Assembly: GCF_900104345.1 (NCBI RefSeq)
Contig: NZ_FNJN01000004.1
Location: 62,802 to 126,801, forward strand
DNA length: 64,000 nt
Direction of reading: 5' to 3'
Source: Microbacterium testaceum StLB037
GTDB lineage: Bacteria > Actinomycetota > Actinomycetes > Actinomycetales > Microbacteriaceae
The notes beneath the pieces are model-generated. The model did no database searches. It saw only the letters and a list, made by a program, of their open reading frames with translations, and was not told where the DNA came from. Below, one piece after another: positions 50,501 through 58,214 of this stretch (its first letter is position 1; each line of letters begins with the position of its first letter). The position numbers were made by a program, and so were the translations under genes.

Positions 50501-52016
50501 CGTTCCGGTCGACGAGTACGCGGTCGACGGTGTCGTGCGCATGCTCGTCCAGCACTCCGAGGGTTTCGCGGCACCCGATCAGAGCACGCGCGACACCGCG
50601 GTGACCCCGCACAATGCCTCCGACGTGCCGCGTTCGGACTACGACTTCACCCTCGGGTGGGAGTCTGACACGCAGTACTACAACGAGAACGAGATGGCGG
50701 GGAACCCCTACAGGCACCAGGAGGCCATCCACTCCTACTTCCTCGACCGTCGAGAAGAACTGAACCTGCAGTACGTGTTCCACACCGGCGACATCGTGGA
50801 CGACTACGACGTCATCCCGCAGTGGGACCGGGCGGCGGTGCAGTACGACCGCCTCGACGCGGCGGGTCTGCCGTACGGGGTGCTCGCCGGCAATCACGAC
50901 GTCGGCCATGACGTGGGCGACTACACGAACTACGGCCGGTACTTCGGAGAGGACCGTTTCGCCGCCAGCCCCTGGTACGGCGGCAGTTACGAGAACAATC
51001 GCGGCCACTACGACCTCGTGTCGGCGGGCGGCATCGACTTCCTCATGCTGTACACCGGGTGGCTACCGGACGATGCGTCGATCGCGTGGATGAACGACGT
51101 CTTGAAGCGCTACCCCGATCGCGTGGCGATCGTGGCTCAGCACGAGTTCATCCTCACCACGGGAGGGCTGGGGGCCATCCCGCAGCGGGTGCTCGACGAG
51201 GTGGTGGCTCCCAATCCGAATGTGCGGATGGTGATGTCGGGGCATTATCACGACGCCTTCCTCCGGACGGATGCCTTCGACGACGATGGAGACGGCGTCG
51301 ACGACCGCACCGTGTATTCGATGCTGTTCGACTACCAGGGCCTGCCCGAGGGAGGCCTCGGGTTCTTGCGCCTGATGCACTTCGACAACCAGGGCGAGCG
51401 CAGGATGGTGCGCACTTATTCGCCGTCGCTCGACCAGTACAACTCCGACGAGCCGAGCCTGCTCGGTCCGGCCGACGACCCGTACGCGCAGCAGGAGTTC
51501 GAGCTGACGTACGACCAGCTCGGTATCGAGCCGCGTGAGCGCACGCTCGGCACGGACGCGTTCTCGGCCGAGGTGCTCGGCACGAACGAGATCGCCTCGT
51601 TCTCGGACGTCGACAGCGGAAGCGTGCTGTCGGCGACCTGGACGCTGACCGAGGAGGGGGAGCGGGGATGGTACGTGCGATCGACGGATCCGTTCGGCGC
51701 CGTGGACTCCTCGCGCGTCGCGCTCTTCACCGTGCGCGCGGTCTCCGTCGGGCCGGGGGATCCGGGTGCGCCGGGTGCCCCGGGGCCGGGTTCGCCCGGA
51801 CAGCCGGGTGCGGGTTCGCCGGACCGCCCGGGTGCGGGAACCGGTGACGGTTCGACCGCGGACGGCGCAGAGGGAGGGAATCGACCGGGGCGCGCGCCTC
51901 TCGCGGTGACGGGGGCGGACGTCGGCGTGCTGGTGCCGTGGGCGGTGGGAGCGGCGCTGCTGCTCGCGGTCGGCGCGACCCTGCTCGCTATCCGACGACG
52001 ACCGCGCCGGAGCTGA
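47568..52016 (+). CDS. Cell-wall-anchored metallophosphoesterase with lamin-tail domains
   Basis: 1482 aa. Signal peptide 1-33 (cut near AHA/APG). Two lamin-tail domains (about 36-200, EIVVTEILADN; about 240-400, LQVTELLPDS) and several Ig-like/bacterial beta domains (about 420-1020) precede a calcineurin-type phosphoesterase (about 1030-1260): Asp1034, GDIVDD (1074-1079), GNHD (1108-1111), QHE and GHYH (1225-1228). After a Gly/Pro-rich spacer the C-terminus has the sortase signal LAVTG (1445-1449), a membrane helix and RRRPRRS. A secreted phosphatase or nuclease-like enzyme fixed to the wall, perhaps for phosphate scavenging. Transcribed alone. Confidence 0.88.
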   Translation: MRSPRTRFLSATLSTMLVAGTVPILAVPAAHAAPGPAEIVVTEILADNTGADDFEYVEIHNVSNAPVDLAASGISFAYSYADSADRSRDVALTAEPLTLAKGETALLWVSYTSGAVDTSARTVEEFRARHGVDEGVQVARLTGQAGLANGGNRGIRVLDHGELSSWSHAPTGAFGVDLAAHFRLPSDPAAQRMDVLAVNAAPSPGTVLPEAVTRPGGDPSPEPSPEPTSPGETLPAGAPLQVTELLPDSANVGGSDGYEFIEVFNATDAPIDFSDYAIDYLYPVEGTVSRWPAVPSDVVIPGRGSLVFWIKNGANDALTAADFNRQFGTDLVAGRSLVEISSAGMANSSPRGIQVSTNTGHPVSAAFYNLDGRDDTQADKGIRYAATEDATRQRLVDLAPATPGTVQPDQVGSAPVATPVDTTAPTITDRTAAQIAPGDDFVIDLAISDDHEVRTATLELRNDVDTTALRVNLTDAGDGVFRHTVKAVDLTGKHWYAYTVTATDGTNVQTSTERRVDVAGTSDDPVRLNVDDGRFVNGTTEIVASGNAYPSPLSLSIDGAAVATAPSLEGRPTFVFEATNVNYYFKNGVRIADDVLTIFDKGTEGWETISTPVPLSYLSEVDDLTVSVWAGTKKAPEIDPDENNDDFEIRGLRLVLPDGRTLTPAGYDDPAAVLRMGDSAGKLDFFDARFAIPDDAYSAVSHTWDTTSRADGDAVVSATDGDETVTRTVRVDNTAPVVTSRIVDGTAYRGPIDIDAQIVDAGSGVASTVARLDGREITLPLKTSSLDLEAGDHRLEIVATDGVGNTTTWSAVFETYAEQPAAGLLTPADGAEVAAGEVTLQAKVEDPQGDALDVAFLEGRRLDLADGDVAVRSGTVADAASVDRSEPQTLSRAQVETFAAVDGLSDDVSSTEAFPYQLFEVGVDAADAGADVRSTWSGRANAGATVVLSVQRRDGSGWDEVDRHVTRNADEAFELDGVVPVDEYAVDGVVRMLVQHSEGFAAPDQSTRDTAVTPHNASDVPRSDYDFTLGWESDTQYYNENEMAGNPYRHQEAIHSYFLDRREELNLQYVFHTGDIVDDYDVIPQWDRAAVQYDRLDAAGLPYGVLAGNHDVGHDVGDYTNYGRYFGEDRFAASPWYGGSYENNRGHYDLVSAGGIDFLMLYTGWLPDDASIAWMNDVLKRYPDRVAIVAQHEFILTTGGLGAIPQRVLDEVVAPNPNVRMVMSGHYHDAFLRTDAFDDDGDGVDDRTVYSMLFDYQGLPEGGLGFLRLMHFDNQGERRMVRTYSPSLDQYNSDEPSLLGPADDPYAQQEFELTYDQLGIEPRERTLGTDAFSAEVLGTNEIASFSDVDSGSVLSATWTLTEEGERGWYVRSTDPFGAVDSSRVALFTVRAVSVGPGDPGAPGAPGPGSPGQPGAGSPDRPGAGTGDGSTADGAEGGNRPGRAPLAVTGADVGVLVPWAVGAALLLAVGATLLAIRRRPRRS

Positions 52017-52137
52017 CCACCACGACGGCGCCTGCCCCTCGGGGTGGGCGCCGTCGTCGATGGTGGCGGCGGATGCGCGCGGGCGTCGGGTGCCGGCATC
52101 CGTTCGAGGGAGAAGGGGCCCGATCGAGGGCGAGAGT

Positions 52138-52171
52138 AAGGGCCGGTCGGAGAGGCTTCCGACCGGCCCTT
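52138..52171. terminator. 13-bp hairpin, first copy of the duplicated unit
   Basis: AAGGGCCGGTCGG (52138-52150) pairs with CCGACCGGCCCTT (52159-52171), 8-nt loop. It ends the phosphoesterase transcript and is the left part of a unit repeated at 53811. Confidence 0.75.
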
Positions 52172-52174
52172 GTC

Positions 52175-52274
52175 CCTGCACCAAGAGTGTCCTGCAATCA
52201 CATGTCGGTAGCTGCCACAGCAAAACAACTACCGTGCGAGCACTCTATAACGGTGAGGTAACGGAGGGGAAGAG
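52175..52274. repeat. ~100-bp duplicated element, copy 1
   Basis: From CCTGCACC to GGAAGAG it is about 95% identical to 53844-53943. Contains CGGTAG...CTACCG and GTGC-NN-GCAC inverted repeats and TATAACGG, a possible -10. It contains no reading frame. Lies between the phosphoesterase and the TetR gene. Confidence 0.85.
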
Positions 52275-52460
52275 CTCGCCGTTATATTTTCGTGATCGAT
52301 TTTCCGGGGGGTCTCCGCGTCACCTCAGCGTGATCTGGGGCTGCGCGGATCCCCCTCCGGAGGGCCGTTCCCCTCACTCGGAGGCGCGGCATCGCCCTAC
52401 GATCGTCTGGTGGACACACCGCGGGTGGCGACCTCGCCGCCTCGCTGGTGCGAATGAGGG
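52275..52460. other. Gap before the TetR gene
   Basis: Starts with an unusually A/T-rich patch (CGTTATATTTTCGTGATCGA, 52282-52301), then ordinary GC-rich sequence with a GGATCCCCCTCCGG/CCGGAGGG stem. Probably promoter of the TetR gene; no gene seen. Confidence 0.45.
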
Positions 52461-53099
52461 GTGGGGCAGGTGAACCGACGTCAGCAGGGCATGGCCGAGG
52501 CGCGGCGCGCGATCATCGAGGCGGCCGGCGAGCAGTTCGCGATCCGCGGCTACGAGGGCGCGTCGTTCGCGCGCGTGGCCGAGGCGATGGGCCGCCCCAA
52601 GTCCGCCATCGGGTACCACCAGTTCGCCTCCAAGACGGCGCTGGCCGTCGCGGTGATCGAGTCGCAGCAGGTGCGGTGGCGCGAGATCGAGGGGCGATTG
52701 CCGCAGCCCCACGGGCTCGAGCGTCTCGCTGGGCTGCTGTTGGCGGCGTCGTTGGACGCCCGTTCGTGCCCGGTCGCGGCCGGCGCCACGCGGCTCCTCC
52801 ATGAACTGCGCAAACAGGGGGTCGAGGTGCCCGACGGCTTCGATTGGTACGGCATCATCGCCGCCGAACTCGACGCCGCCGCCCGCGCGCACGGGGTCGC
52901 CGAGGTCCCCTCGTTCGCCCCCGAGCTGCTCCTGGGGGCGACCTTCGGCGTCTACGAGACCGGGGACGTCGACGACGCCGCGCTGGCGTCGCGTCTTACA
53001 TCGCTCTGGGTGCCCCTGCTGCGCTCGTTCGGATTCCTCGACGCCGAGGACGAGGTGCAACGAGCCGCCGCGCAGGAGTTCGTGCCTCTTCCGCACTGA
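52461..53099 (+). CDS. TetR-family regulator, ScbR/ArpA-like
   Basis: 212 aa. Helix-turn-helix at about 30-60 (ASFARVAEAMGRPKSAIGYHQFASKTALAVAVIESQQ) and a ligand domain with LERLAGLLLAASLDARSCPVAAGATRLLHE. The pattern after the HTH resembles gamma-butyrolactone receptor-type TetR proteins, but that subtype is a tentative call. GTG 52461 or 52470 could start it. Its genes of control are not obvious; it lies between the two copies of the duplicated element. Confidence 0.82.
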   Translation: MGQVNRRQQGMAEARRAIIEAAGEQFAIRGYEGASFARVAEAMGRPKSAIGYHQFASKTALAVAVIESQQVRWREIEGRLPQPHGLERLAGLLLAASLDARSCPVAAGATRLLHELRKQGVEVPDGFDWYGIIAAELDAAARAHGVAEVPSFAPELLLGATFGVYETGDVDDAALASRLTSLWVPLLRSFGFLDAEDEVQRAAAQEFVPLPH

Positions 53100-53142
53100 T
53101 TCCGCATCACGTCGTCGCGCGATGAGCGAGGGATGGGGCGGC

Positions 53143-53763
53143 TCAGCGTCCGCGCACGTGATTCCACTGCGTGATGACTTCGGAGCCGTGCTCGAAGCCG
53201 AGCTCGCTGACGGCCGAAGTGCCCAGGACGAAGTATCGCCCGCCCGCCGCCGTGAGACCGAGCCAGGTGCCCGCGAGAGCGCGGAGGAAGTGGGAGTGCG
53301 AGAAGAGCAGAACCTGCTGACCGGCGCGCACGCGGGGCCGGAGCTCGGCGAGCAGGGACTGTGCGCGCTCGGTGACCTGCTCGACGGTCTCTCCGGGGGT
53401 GGCCCCCGCGGGGGCTCCAGCCTGCCAGATCGTCCACGGGCGGCCGAGTTGCTCGATGATCTCGGGGGTCGTCAGGCCCTCGTAGGCGCCGTAGTCCCAC
53501 TCGACCAGGCGCGGCTCGTGCTGCGCGTCGCCGTAGCCCGCGCGCTCGGCGGTTTCGATCGCCCGCTGGAGGGGGCTGGTGAGCACGAGGTCGTATCGAC
53601 GCGTGGCGAGAAGAGTCCCGGCGAGCTCGGCCTTGTACGCACCGGTCTCGGTCAGGGGGATGTCGGTGAGCCCGGTGTGCTTGCCGGTCCGACTCCATTC
53701 GGTCTCGCCGTGCCTCACGAGCACGATGCGCCCGTCGGGTTCGGTCAACACTTCGTCTTTCAC
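53143..53763 (-). CDS. Histidine phosphatase family protein (phosphoglycerate-mutase-like)
   Basis: 206 aa. Catalytic motif LVRHGETEW (His18), LTSPLQRAIETAE with the second Arg, EWDYGAYEG with Glu, and LLFSHSHFLRALAG with the second His. GTG at 53763 is chosen because GGGAGGA lies 8 bp upstream; the open frame further upstream runs into the duplicated element. Broad-specificity phosphatase is most likely; mutase activity cannot be told from sequence. Confidence 0.88.
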   Translation of the reverse strand: MKDEVLTEPDGRIVLVRHGETEWSRTGKHTGLTDIPLTETGAYKAELAGTLLATRRYDLVLTSPLQRAIETAERAGYGDAQHEPRLVEWDYGAYEGLTTPEIIEQLGRPWTIWQAGAPAGATPGETVEQVTERAQSLLAELRPRVRAGQQVLLFSHSHFLRALAGTWLGLTAAGGRYFVLGTSAVSELGFEHGSEVITQWNHVRGR

Positions 53764-53810
53764 CGTCTCATCCTCCCGCGTCGCCGTAGTTTCGCATTCC
53801 GAAACGGACG

Positions 53811-53842
53811 AAGGGCCGGTCGGGAAATCCCGACCGGCCCTT
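53811..53842. terminator. 15-bp hairpin, second copy of the duplicated unit
   Basis: AAGGGCCGGTCGGGA (53811-53825) pairs with TCCCGACCGGCCCTT (53828-53842) around AA. Stem sequence nearly identical to that at 52138. Here it lies upstream of, not downstream of, the adjacent phosphatase gene. Confidence 0.75.
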
Positions 53843-53843
53843 T

Positions 53844-53943
53844 CCTGCACCAGAGTGTCCTGCAATCACATGTCGGTAGCTGCCACAGCAAAACAACTAC
53901 CGTGCTTGCACTCTATAACGGCGAGATAACGGAGTGGAAGAGG
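53844..53943. repeat. ~100-bp duplicated element, copy 2
   Basis: Second copy in the same orientation as 52175-52274, about 1.67 kb to the right. Differences include GCTTGC for GCGAGC (keeping the GTGC/GCAC pairing), CGAGA for TGAGG and one single-base gap. The rest of the gap to 54080 holds nothing recognisable. Confidence 0.85.
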
Positions 53944-54080
53944 GGTCGGGGCGTTCTTTTCTCTTTCATAGGTTCCGAGTGGCGAAGGGGGCTTCTCTCC
54001 ACTCTCTGGGTTTCACGATCCCTCCCCCGTGGCCCGCCCGACGACCCGTGAATGTCGGAGGTCGTCGCTAGCATGCACAC

Positions 54081-55469
54081 ATGTCCTCGCCGACGCCCTC
54101 TGCCGCTGACTCCGCGGGGTCGAGCGTGCGCGAGGCGCTGGTGGCCGAGGCCCTCGCCGCCGATGCCGCGCTCGCCGCGGCCGAGGCCCGGCGCACGCGG
54201 GCCTACGCCGCTCTCGGCCAGTACGGCCTGACGCGCGCCACCGAGCACAGGTCGTCCGTGCGCGCGTCCGATATGGCGATGCGAGAGATCGCGTCCGAGG
54301 TGGCCGCGGTGGCGCGCCTCTCCGACCGCACCGTGCAGACGCACATCGGTCGGGCGCTGCAACTCGTCGACGACTACCCCGCTGTCGTCGACGCCTGGGA
54401 GGCGGGCGCTCTCACTCGAGCCCACGTGCGGATCGTGCTGGATGCCGGGGCCGCCCTGCCCGAGGAACGGCGTCCGGAGTTCGACACCCTCGCCGTGGGG
54501 CTGGCCGCCCAGCTCAGCCCGGGGCGGCTGCGTTCGCGGTTGGCCGCGCTCGCCGAGAAGCTGAACCCGACGACGCTGACCGAGAGGCACCAGCGGGGCC
54601 GCGAGACGCGGTGCGTCCGGGTCGTGCCGGGCGTGGACGGCATGTCCGACCTCATCGCGACTCTTCCCACCGTGCTCGCGGTGGGCATCTACGACCGGCT
54701 GACGCTGCAGAGCCGCGCGGTGATCGACGCGCGGACGGTCGGCGGCCCGGACCCGCAGGTGGACCGCACGACCGCCGAACCTGTTCAGGGCCAGGGAGCG
54801 ACGGCATCCGCCGTCGACGAACGCACGACCGACCAGTTGCGCGCCGACATCCTGGCCGACCTTCTTCTGGCGGCGGCTCCCGTCGCCGATCCGACCCGCT
54901 CCGGGGACGGTCCCGGCGTGCTCGGGGAGATCCGTGCTCGCGTGCAGGTCGTCGTGCCCGCACTGACGATGCTGCGGCCCGGCGACGAGAACCTCGACCC
55001 TGCGGAACTCGTCGGGCACGGTCCCATCGACGCCGAGACCGCTCGTGGCATCGCGGAATCCACGACCATCCCCTGGGATCGCGTGGTCACCCATCCCGTC
55101 ACGGGGGCCGTGCTGTTCACCGACACGTATCAGCGGTCCTCCGCCATCGACCGGCACCTCCGCGCCCGCGACCGGCGTTGCCGGTGGCCCGGGTGCGCTG
55201 TCCCCGCCGTCCGGTGCGAGGTCGATCACACGGTCGACTGGGCCTTGGGTGGAACGACTCGCGTCGACAATCTCGCCCACCTGTGCCAGCGGCACCACTC
55301 GCAGAAGCAGTTCACCCGGTGGAAGGTGAGGCAGAGAGCCGGCGGCATCCTGGAATGGACGTCTCCGTCCGGTCGTGTCTACGCGGACGAGCCGCTGCCC
55401 TACGCTCCCGCCGTGCGCTTCCTGCCTGATGATCCGTCGCCACCCGACGACGAGGCGGCCCCGTTCTGA
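54081..55469 (+). CDS. DUF222 (13E12-repeat-type) HNH endonuclease
   Basis: 462 aa. DUF222 domain (about 20-330, with ALTRAHVRIVLDAGAALPEE and QLSPGRLRSRLAALAEKLNP) followed by an HNH domain (about 365-415: CRWPGCAVPAVRCEVDHTVDW, GGTTRVDNLAHLCQRHHSQK) with intact Cys and His residues. Related to REP13E12 proteins of mycobacteria. Often multicopy and near repeats; it starts 138 bp after duplicated element copy 2. Role unknown. Confidence 0.9.
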   Translation: MSSPTPSAADSAGSSVREALVAEALAADAALAAAEARRTRAYAALGQYGLTRATEHRSSVRASDMAMREIASEVAAVARLSDRTVQTHIGRALQLVDDYPAVVDAWEAGALTRAHVRIVLDAGAALPEERRPEFDTLAVGLAAQLSPGRLRSRLAALAEKLNPTTLTERHQRGRETRCVRVVPGVDGMSDLIATLPTVLAVGIYDRLTLQSRAVIDARTVGGPDPQVDRTTAEPVQGQGATASAVDERTTDQLRADILADLLLAAAPVADPTRSGDGPGVLGEIRARVQVVVPALTMLRPGDENLDPAELVGHGPIDAETARGIAESTTIPWDRVVTHPVTGAVLFTDTYQRSSAIDRHLRARDRRCRWPGCAVPAVRCEVDHTVDWALGGTTRVDNLAHLCQRHHSQKQFTRWKVRQRAGGILEWTSPSGRVYADEPLPYAPAVRFLPDDPSPPDDEAAPF

Positions 55470-55499
55470 GTGTCTGCGAACCCGGGCCTCACGCCTGAG

Positions 55500-55985
55500 T
55501 CACATTGGGGCTGTGCGCTCGCCCGTGTCCTCCCGGGTCAGCGCGCGCGTCCACGCAATTTCGCGGGAGAGCTGTCCCGTTCGTCGGAACAACTGCACCT
55601 GGTACGTGTCCGGGAGGGCAGCGGCCAGCTCGTCCCGATCGGCGGGGGCGAACCCCAGGCCCTGCCAGAACGGACCAGAGCGGCGGCTGAACAACCACGC
55701 GCGCGAAGCGCCTTCGTCGGCTGCGCGCGCAAGAGCGAAGCGAGCCAGAGCGCCGCCGAGGCCCCGCGAGCGCGTCTCGGGACGGACGGCCACGCTGCGG
55801 ATGAGAGCGTGTCGCCCGTCGCCGCTCAGCTCGTACCCGGTGCTGCCGATCACCGCTCCCGCCTGATCGCGTTCGACCCACAACCGCACTTCCGGGGCGT
55901 CGAGGCCGCTCAGGGTGAGATCGACCGCCTCGAGGAACGCCGTCAGCGCTCCGATATCGCGGGGACGACAGGGTTCGAGGTCCAT
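55500..55985 (-). CDS. GNAT-family N-acetyltransferase (ArsN2-like)
   Basis: 161 aa from ATG 55985 (a TTG 12 bp upstream is possible). Acetyl-CoA site SVAVRPETRSRGLGGALARFALARAADEGA, and YELSGDGRHALIRSVAV before it. ArsN-type proteins have this arrangement, but no arsenic genes are nearby and the substrate is unknown. Convergent with the HNH gene, 30 bp apart. Confidence 0.82.
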   Translation of the reverse strand: MDLEPCRPRDIGALTAFLEAVDLTLSGLDAPEVRLWVERDQAGAVIGSTGYELSGDGRHALIRSVAVRPETRSRGLGGALARFALARAADEGASRAWLFSRRSGPFWQGLGFAPADRDELAAALPDTYQVQLFRRTGQLSREIAWTRALTREDTGERTAPM

Positions 55986-56067
55986 GTGCCGAGTCAACCA
56001 GTCATTTCAGCGGTTCCCCGCTGGCCCACCGATTCGCGAGCCGCCGCCCGCCTGGGAGGATGGAGTC

Positions 56068-56877
56068 GTGCCCCACGACATCCGCCTCATCGCCGTCGAC
56101 ATGGACGGCACCCTCCTCGACGGCGAGGGCAACATCCCCGACCCGCTCTGGAGCCTTCTGCCCCGGCTGGCGGAGCGCGGAGTGGCCTTCGTCCCCGCCT
56201 CGGGTCGGCAGCTCGCCACGCTGCAGCGATCGTTCGGCGAAGCCGCGGGCGAGATGACCTTCATCGCCGAGAACGGCGCGTACGTCGTCCGCGCGGGCGT
56301 CGAGGTCTCGTCCGACGCGATCGATCGCGAGGTCGTCGAGCGGGTCGTCCGTCACCTCCGCGATCTCGGTGAGCGGGGATACGACCTGGGGGTCGTGCTG
56401 TGCGGAAAGCGTTCGGCCTACATCGAGCGCACCGACGACGCCTTCCGCGCCGAGGCCGACACGTACTACGCGGCGCTCGAGGCGGTCGACGACATCCTCG
56501 AGGTCGACGACGACGTCCTGAAGATCGCGATCTACGACTTCGCCGTCGCCGAGCACAGCGTCGGTCGCGCGCTCGACGAGATCGCCGAAACACACCGTGT
56601 CGTGGTGTCGGGGCGTCACTGGGTCGACATCATGAACCTTCACGTCGACAAGGGCGCGGCCCTCGCGCGGCTGCAAGAGGCGCTCGACGTCGTGCCCGCG
56701 CAGACGGCAGCCTTCGGCGACTACCTCAACGACCTCGAGATGCTGGATGCCGCCGACTGGTCGTACGCGATGCGCGAGGCCCACCCCGAGGTCGTCGCTC
56801 GCGCGCGCTACCGCGCCCCCTCGAATCTCGACCACGGCGTCGTCACGACGATCCGCGAACTGTTCCCCGAGTCGTAG
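56068..56877 (+). CDS. HAD-superfamily (Cof type) phosphatase
   Basis: 269 aa. Nucleophile loop AVDMDGTLLDG (Asp11, Asp13), Ser/Thr motif PASGRQLATL, lysine in DKGAALARL and final acidic motif AFGDYLNDLEML, with a C2-type cap between. Likely sugar-phosphate phosphatase. GTG at 56068 with GGGAGG 8 bp upstream. Confidence 0.9.
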   Translation: MPHDIRLIAVDMDGTLLDGEGNIPDPLWSLLPRLAERGVAFVPASGRQLATLQRSFGEAAGEMTFIAENGAYVVRAGVEVSSDAIDREVVERVVRHLRDLGERGYDLGVVLCGKRSAYIERTDDAFRAEADTYYAALEAVDDILEVDDDVLKIAIYDFAVAEHSVGRALDEIAETHRVVVSGRHWVDIMNLHVDKGAALARLQEALDVVPAQTAAFGDYLNDLEMLDAADWSYAMREAHPEVVARARYRAPSNLDHGVVTTIRELFPES

Positions 56878-56884
56878 GGCGAGC

Positions 56885-58087
56885 TCAGACGCCCGACGCG
56901 TCCAGCGCCGCCGCGAGATCGGCGACCAGGTCGTCGGGATCCTCCAGACCCACCGACAACCGCAGGTGCCCGTAGCGTCGGAACTCTTCCGGATACGTCA
57001 CCGTCCGCGGTCCGTCCGCGGCGGTGTGCACGATGAGGCTGTCGTCGTGACCGAGAGAGAACCCCGAGGTGACGAGGCGGAGCTGACCGACCATGCGGTT
57101 CTGCGCGTCGGGTCCGCCGTCGACGGCGAACGCCATCATGCCGCCGTATCCGCGCCCGCCGAATTGGCGCCGCGCGGTCTCATGGCCCGGGTGCGAGGGC
57201 AGGCCCGGGTAGGCGACGAACGCCACCCGGGGGTCGGCCTCGAGGAACGCGGCGATCCGCTCCGCCGATGACAGGTGCTGGCGCAGGCGCAGGGGCAGCG
57301 TCACGGATCCACGTTCGATCATCCAGGCGTTGAAGGGCGAGATGACGCCGCCGACGTCGACCATCGCGTCGGCCTTGATCGGCTCGATCAGCTCCGACCG
57401 CCCGATCACCGCCCCGCCCATCGCATCGCCGTGACCGTTGATGTACTTCGTCAGCGAGTGCACGACCAGATCGGCACCGTCGGCGAGCGGTCGGTAGAAC
57501 GGAGGCGGGGTGAAGGTGGAGTCCACCATCAGCAGCGCGCCGGCCGCGTGCGCGATGTCCGCGATCGCGGCGACGTCCGTGACCTTGGTGGTCGGGTTCG
57601 CGATCGCCTCGACGCACACGAGCTTCGTCTCGGGCCGCATCGCCGCGCGGACGGCATCCGGATCCGAGATGTCGACGAAGGTGGCATGGATGCCGTAGCG
57701 GCGGGGGAGCAGCTCGCTCCACAGCCGCCAGGTGGCCTCGTAGACGACGTCGCTCACCACGACGTGGTCGCCCGCGCGCACGTGCGTGAAGAACACCGCG
57801 TGGAGGGCGGCGACCCCGGAGGCGAGGGCGACGGCCTCTTCTCCGCCCTCGAGGGCGGCGAGCTTGCGCTCGAGGGCGAGCTGGTTGACGCCGGTGTTGC
57901 GGGTGTAGAGCCCGGGCGCGGTGGCCGACCAGCTGATCTCGCTCGGGTCTTCGGGGAGCTCGTAGGAGTTCGACATGACCAGCGGCGTGCGCAGAGCGCG
58001 AGTGCTGTCGAGCTGCTTGCCGCCGTGGACGGCGAGACTCGCCTCGGCGAGCGTGTCGCTGTCGGTGCGGTCGGGGCGCTCTGCCAT
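56885..58087 (-). CDS. Trans-sulfuration-family PLP enzyme (cystathionine lyase/synthase or methionine gamma-lyase type)
   Basis: 400 aa, Cys/Met-metabolism PLP family. PLP lysine Lys214 in VVHSLTKYINGHGDAMGG; SGVAALHAVFFTHVRAGDHVVVSDVVYEAT binds phosphate; MVDSTFTPP holds the PLP aspartate region. ATG at 58087 has GGAGGAAGGA 7 bp upstream. The YTRNTGVNQLALERKLAALEGGEEA stretch is typical. Exact reaction not resolvable. Divergent from an amino-acid permease, suggesting joint use of a sulfur amino acid. Confidence 0.88.
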   Translation of the reverse strand: MAERPDRTDSDTLAEASLAVHGGKQLDSTRALRTPLVMSNSYELPEDPSEISWSATAPGLYTRNTGVNQLALERKLAALEGGEEAVALASGVAALHAVFFTHVRAGDHVVVSDVVYEATWRLWSELLPRRYGIHATFVDISDPDAVRAAMRPETKLVCVEAIANPTTKVTDVAAIADIAHAAGALLMVDSTFTPPPFYRPLADGADLVVHSLTKYINGHGDAMGGAVIGRSELIEPIKADAMVDVGGVISPFNAWMIERGSVTLPLRLRQHLSSAERIAAFLEADPRVAFVAYPGLPSHPGHETARRQFGGRGYGGMMAFAVDGGPDAQNRMVGQLRLVTSGFSLGHDDSLIVHTAADGPRTVTYPEEFRRYGHLRLSVGLEDPDDLVADLAAALDASGV

Positions 58088-58214
58088 CTCGCCGTCCTTC
58101 CTCCGGCACCGACTGGACTCGGTGCGCTCCATTCAGCGTAGCCAGCGGTCATCAACTACTCTGACGTGCGGTCGCCCGAACGCGCGGCCCTCGAGGACGA
58201 ATGCGAGAACCCTC

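Noticed and set aside
52461..53763. TetR and phosphatase genes considered as cargo of a transposon bounded by the duplicated element
   Set aside because: The bounding copies are direct, not inverted, no transposase or target duplication is visible, and base composition matches the surroundings; kept only as an open finding on the element itself.
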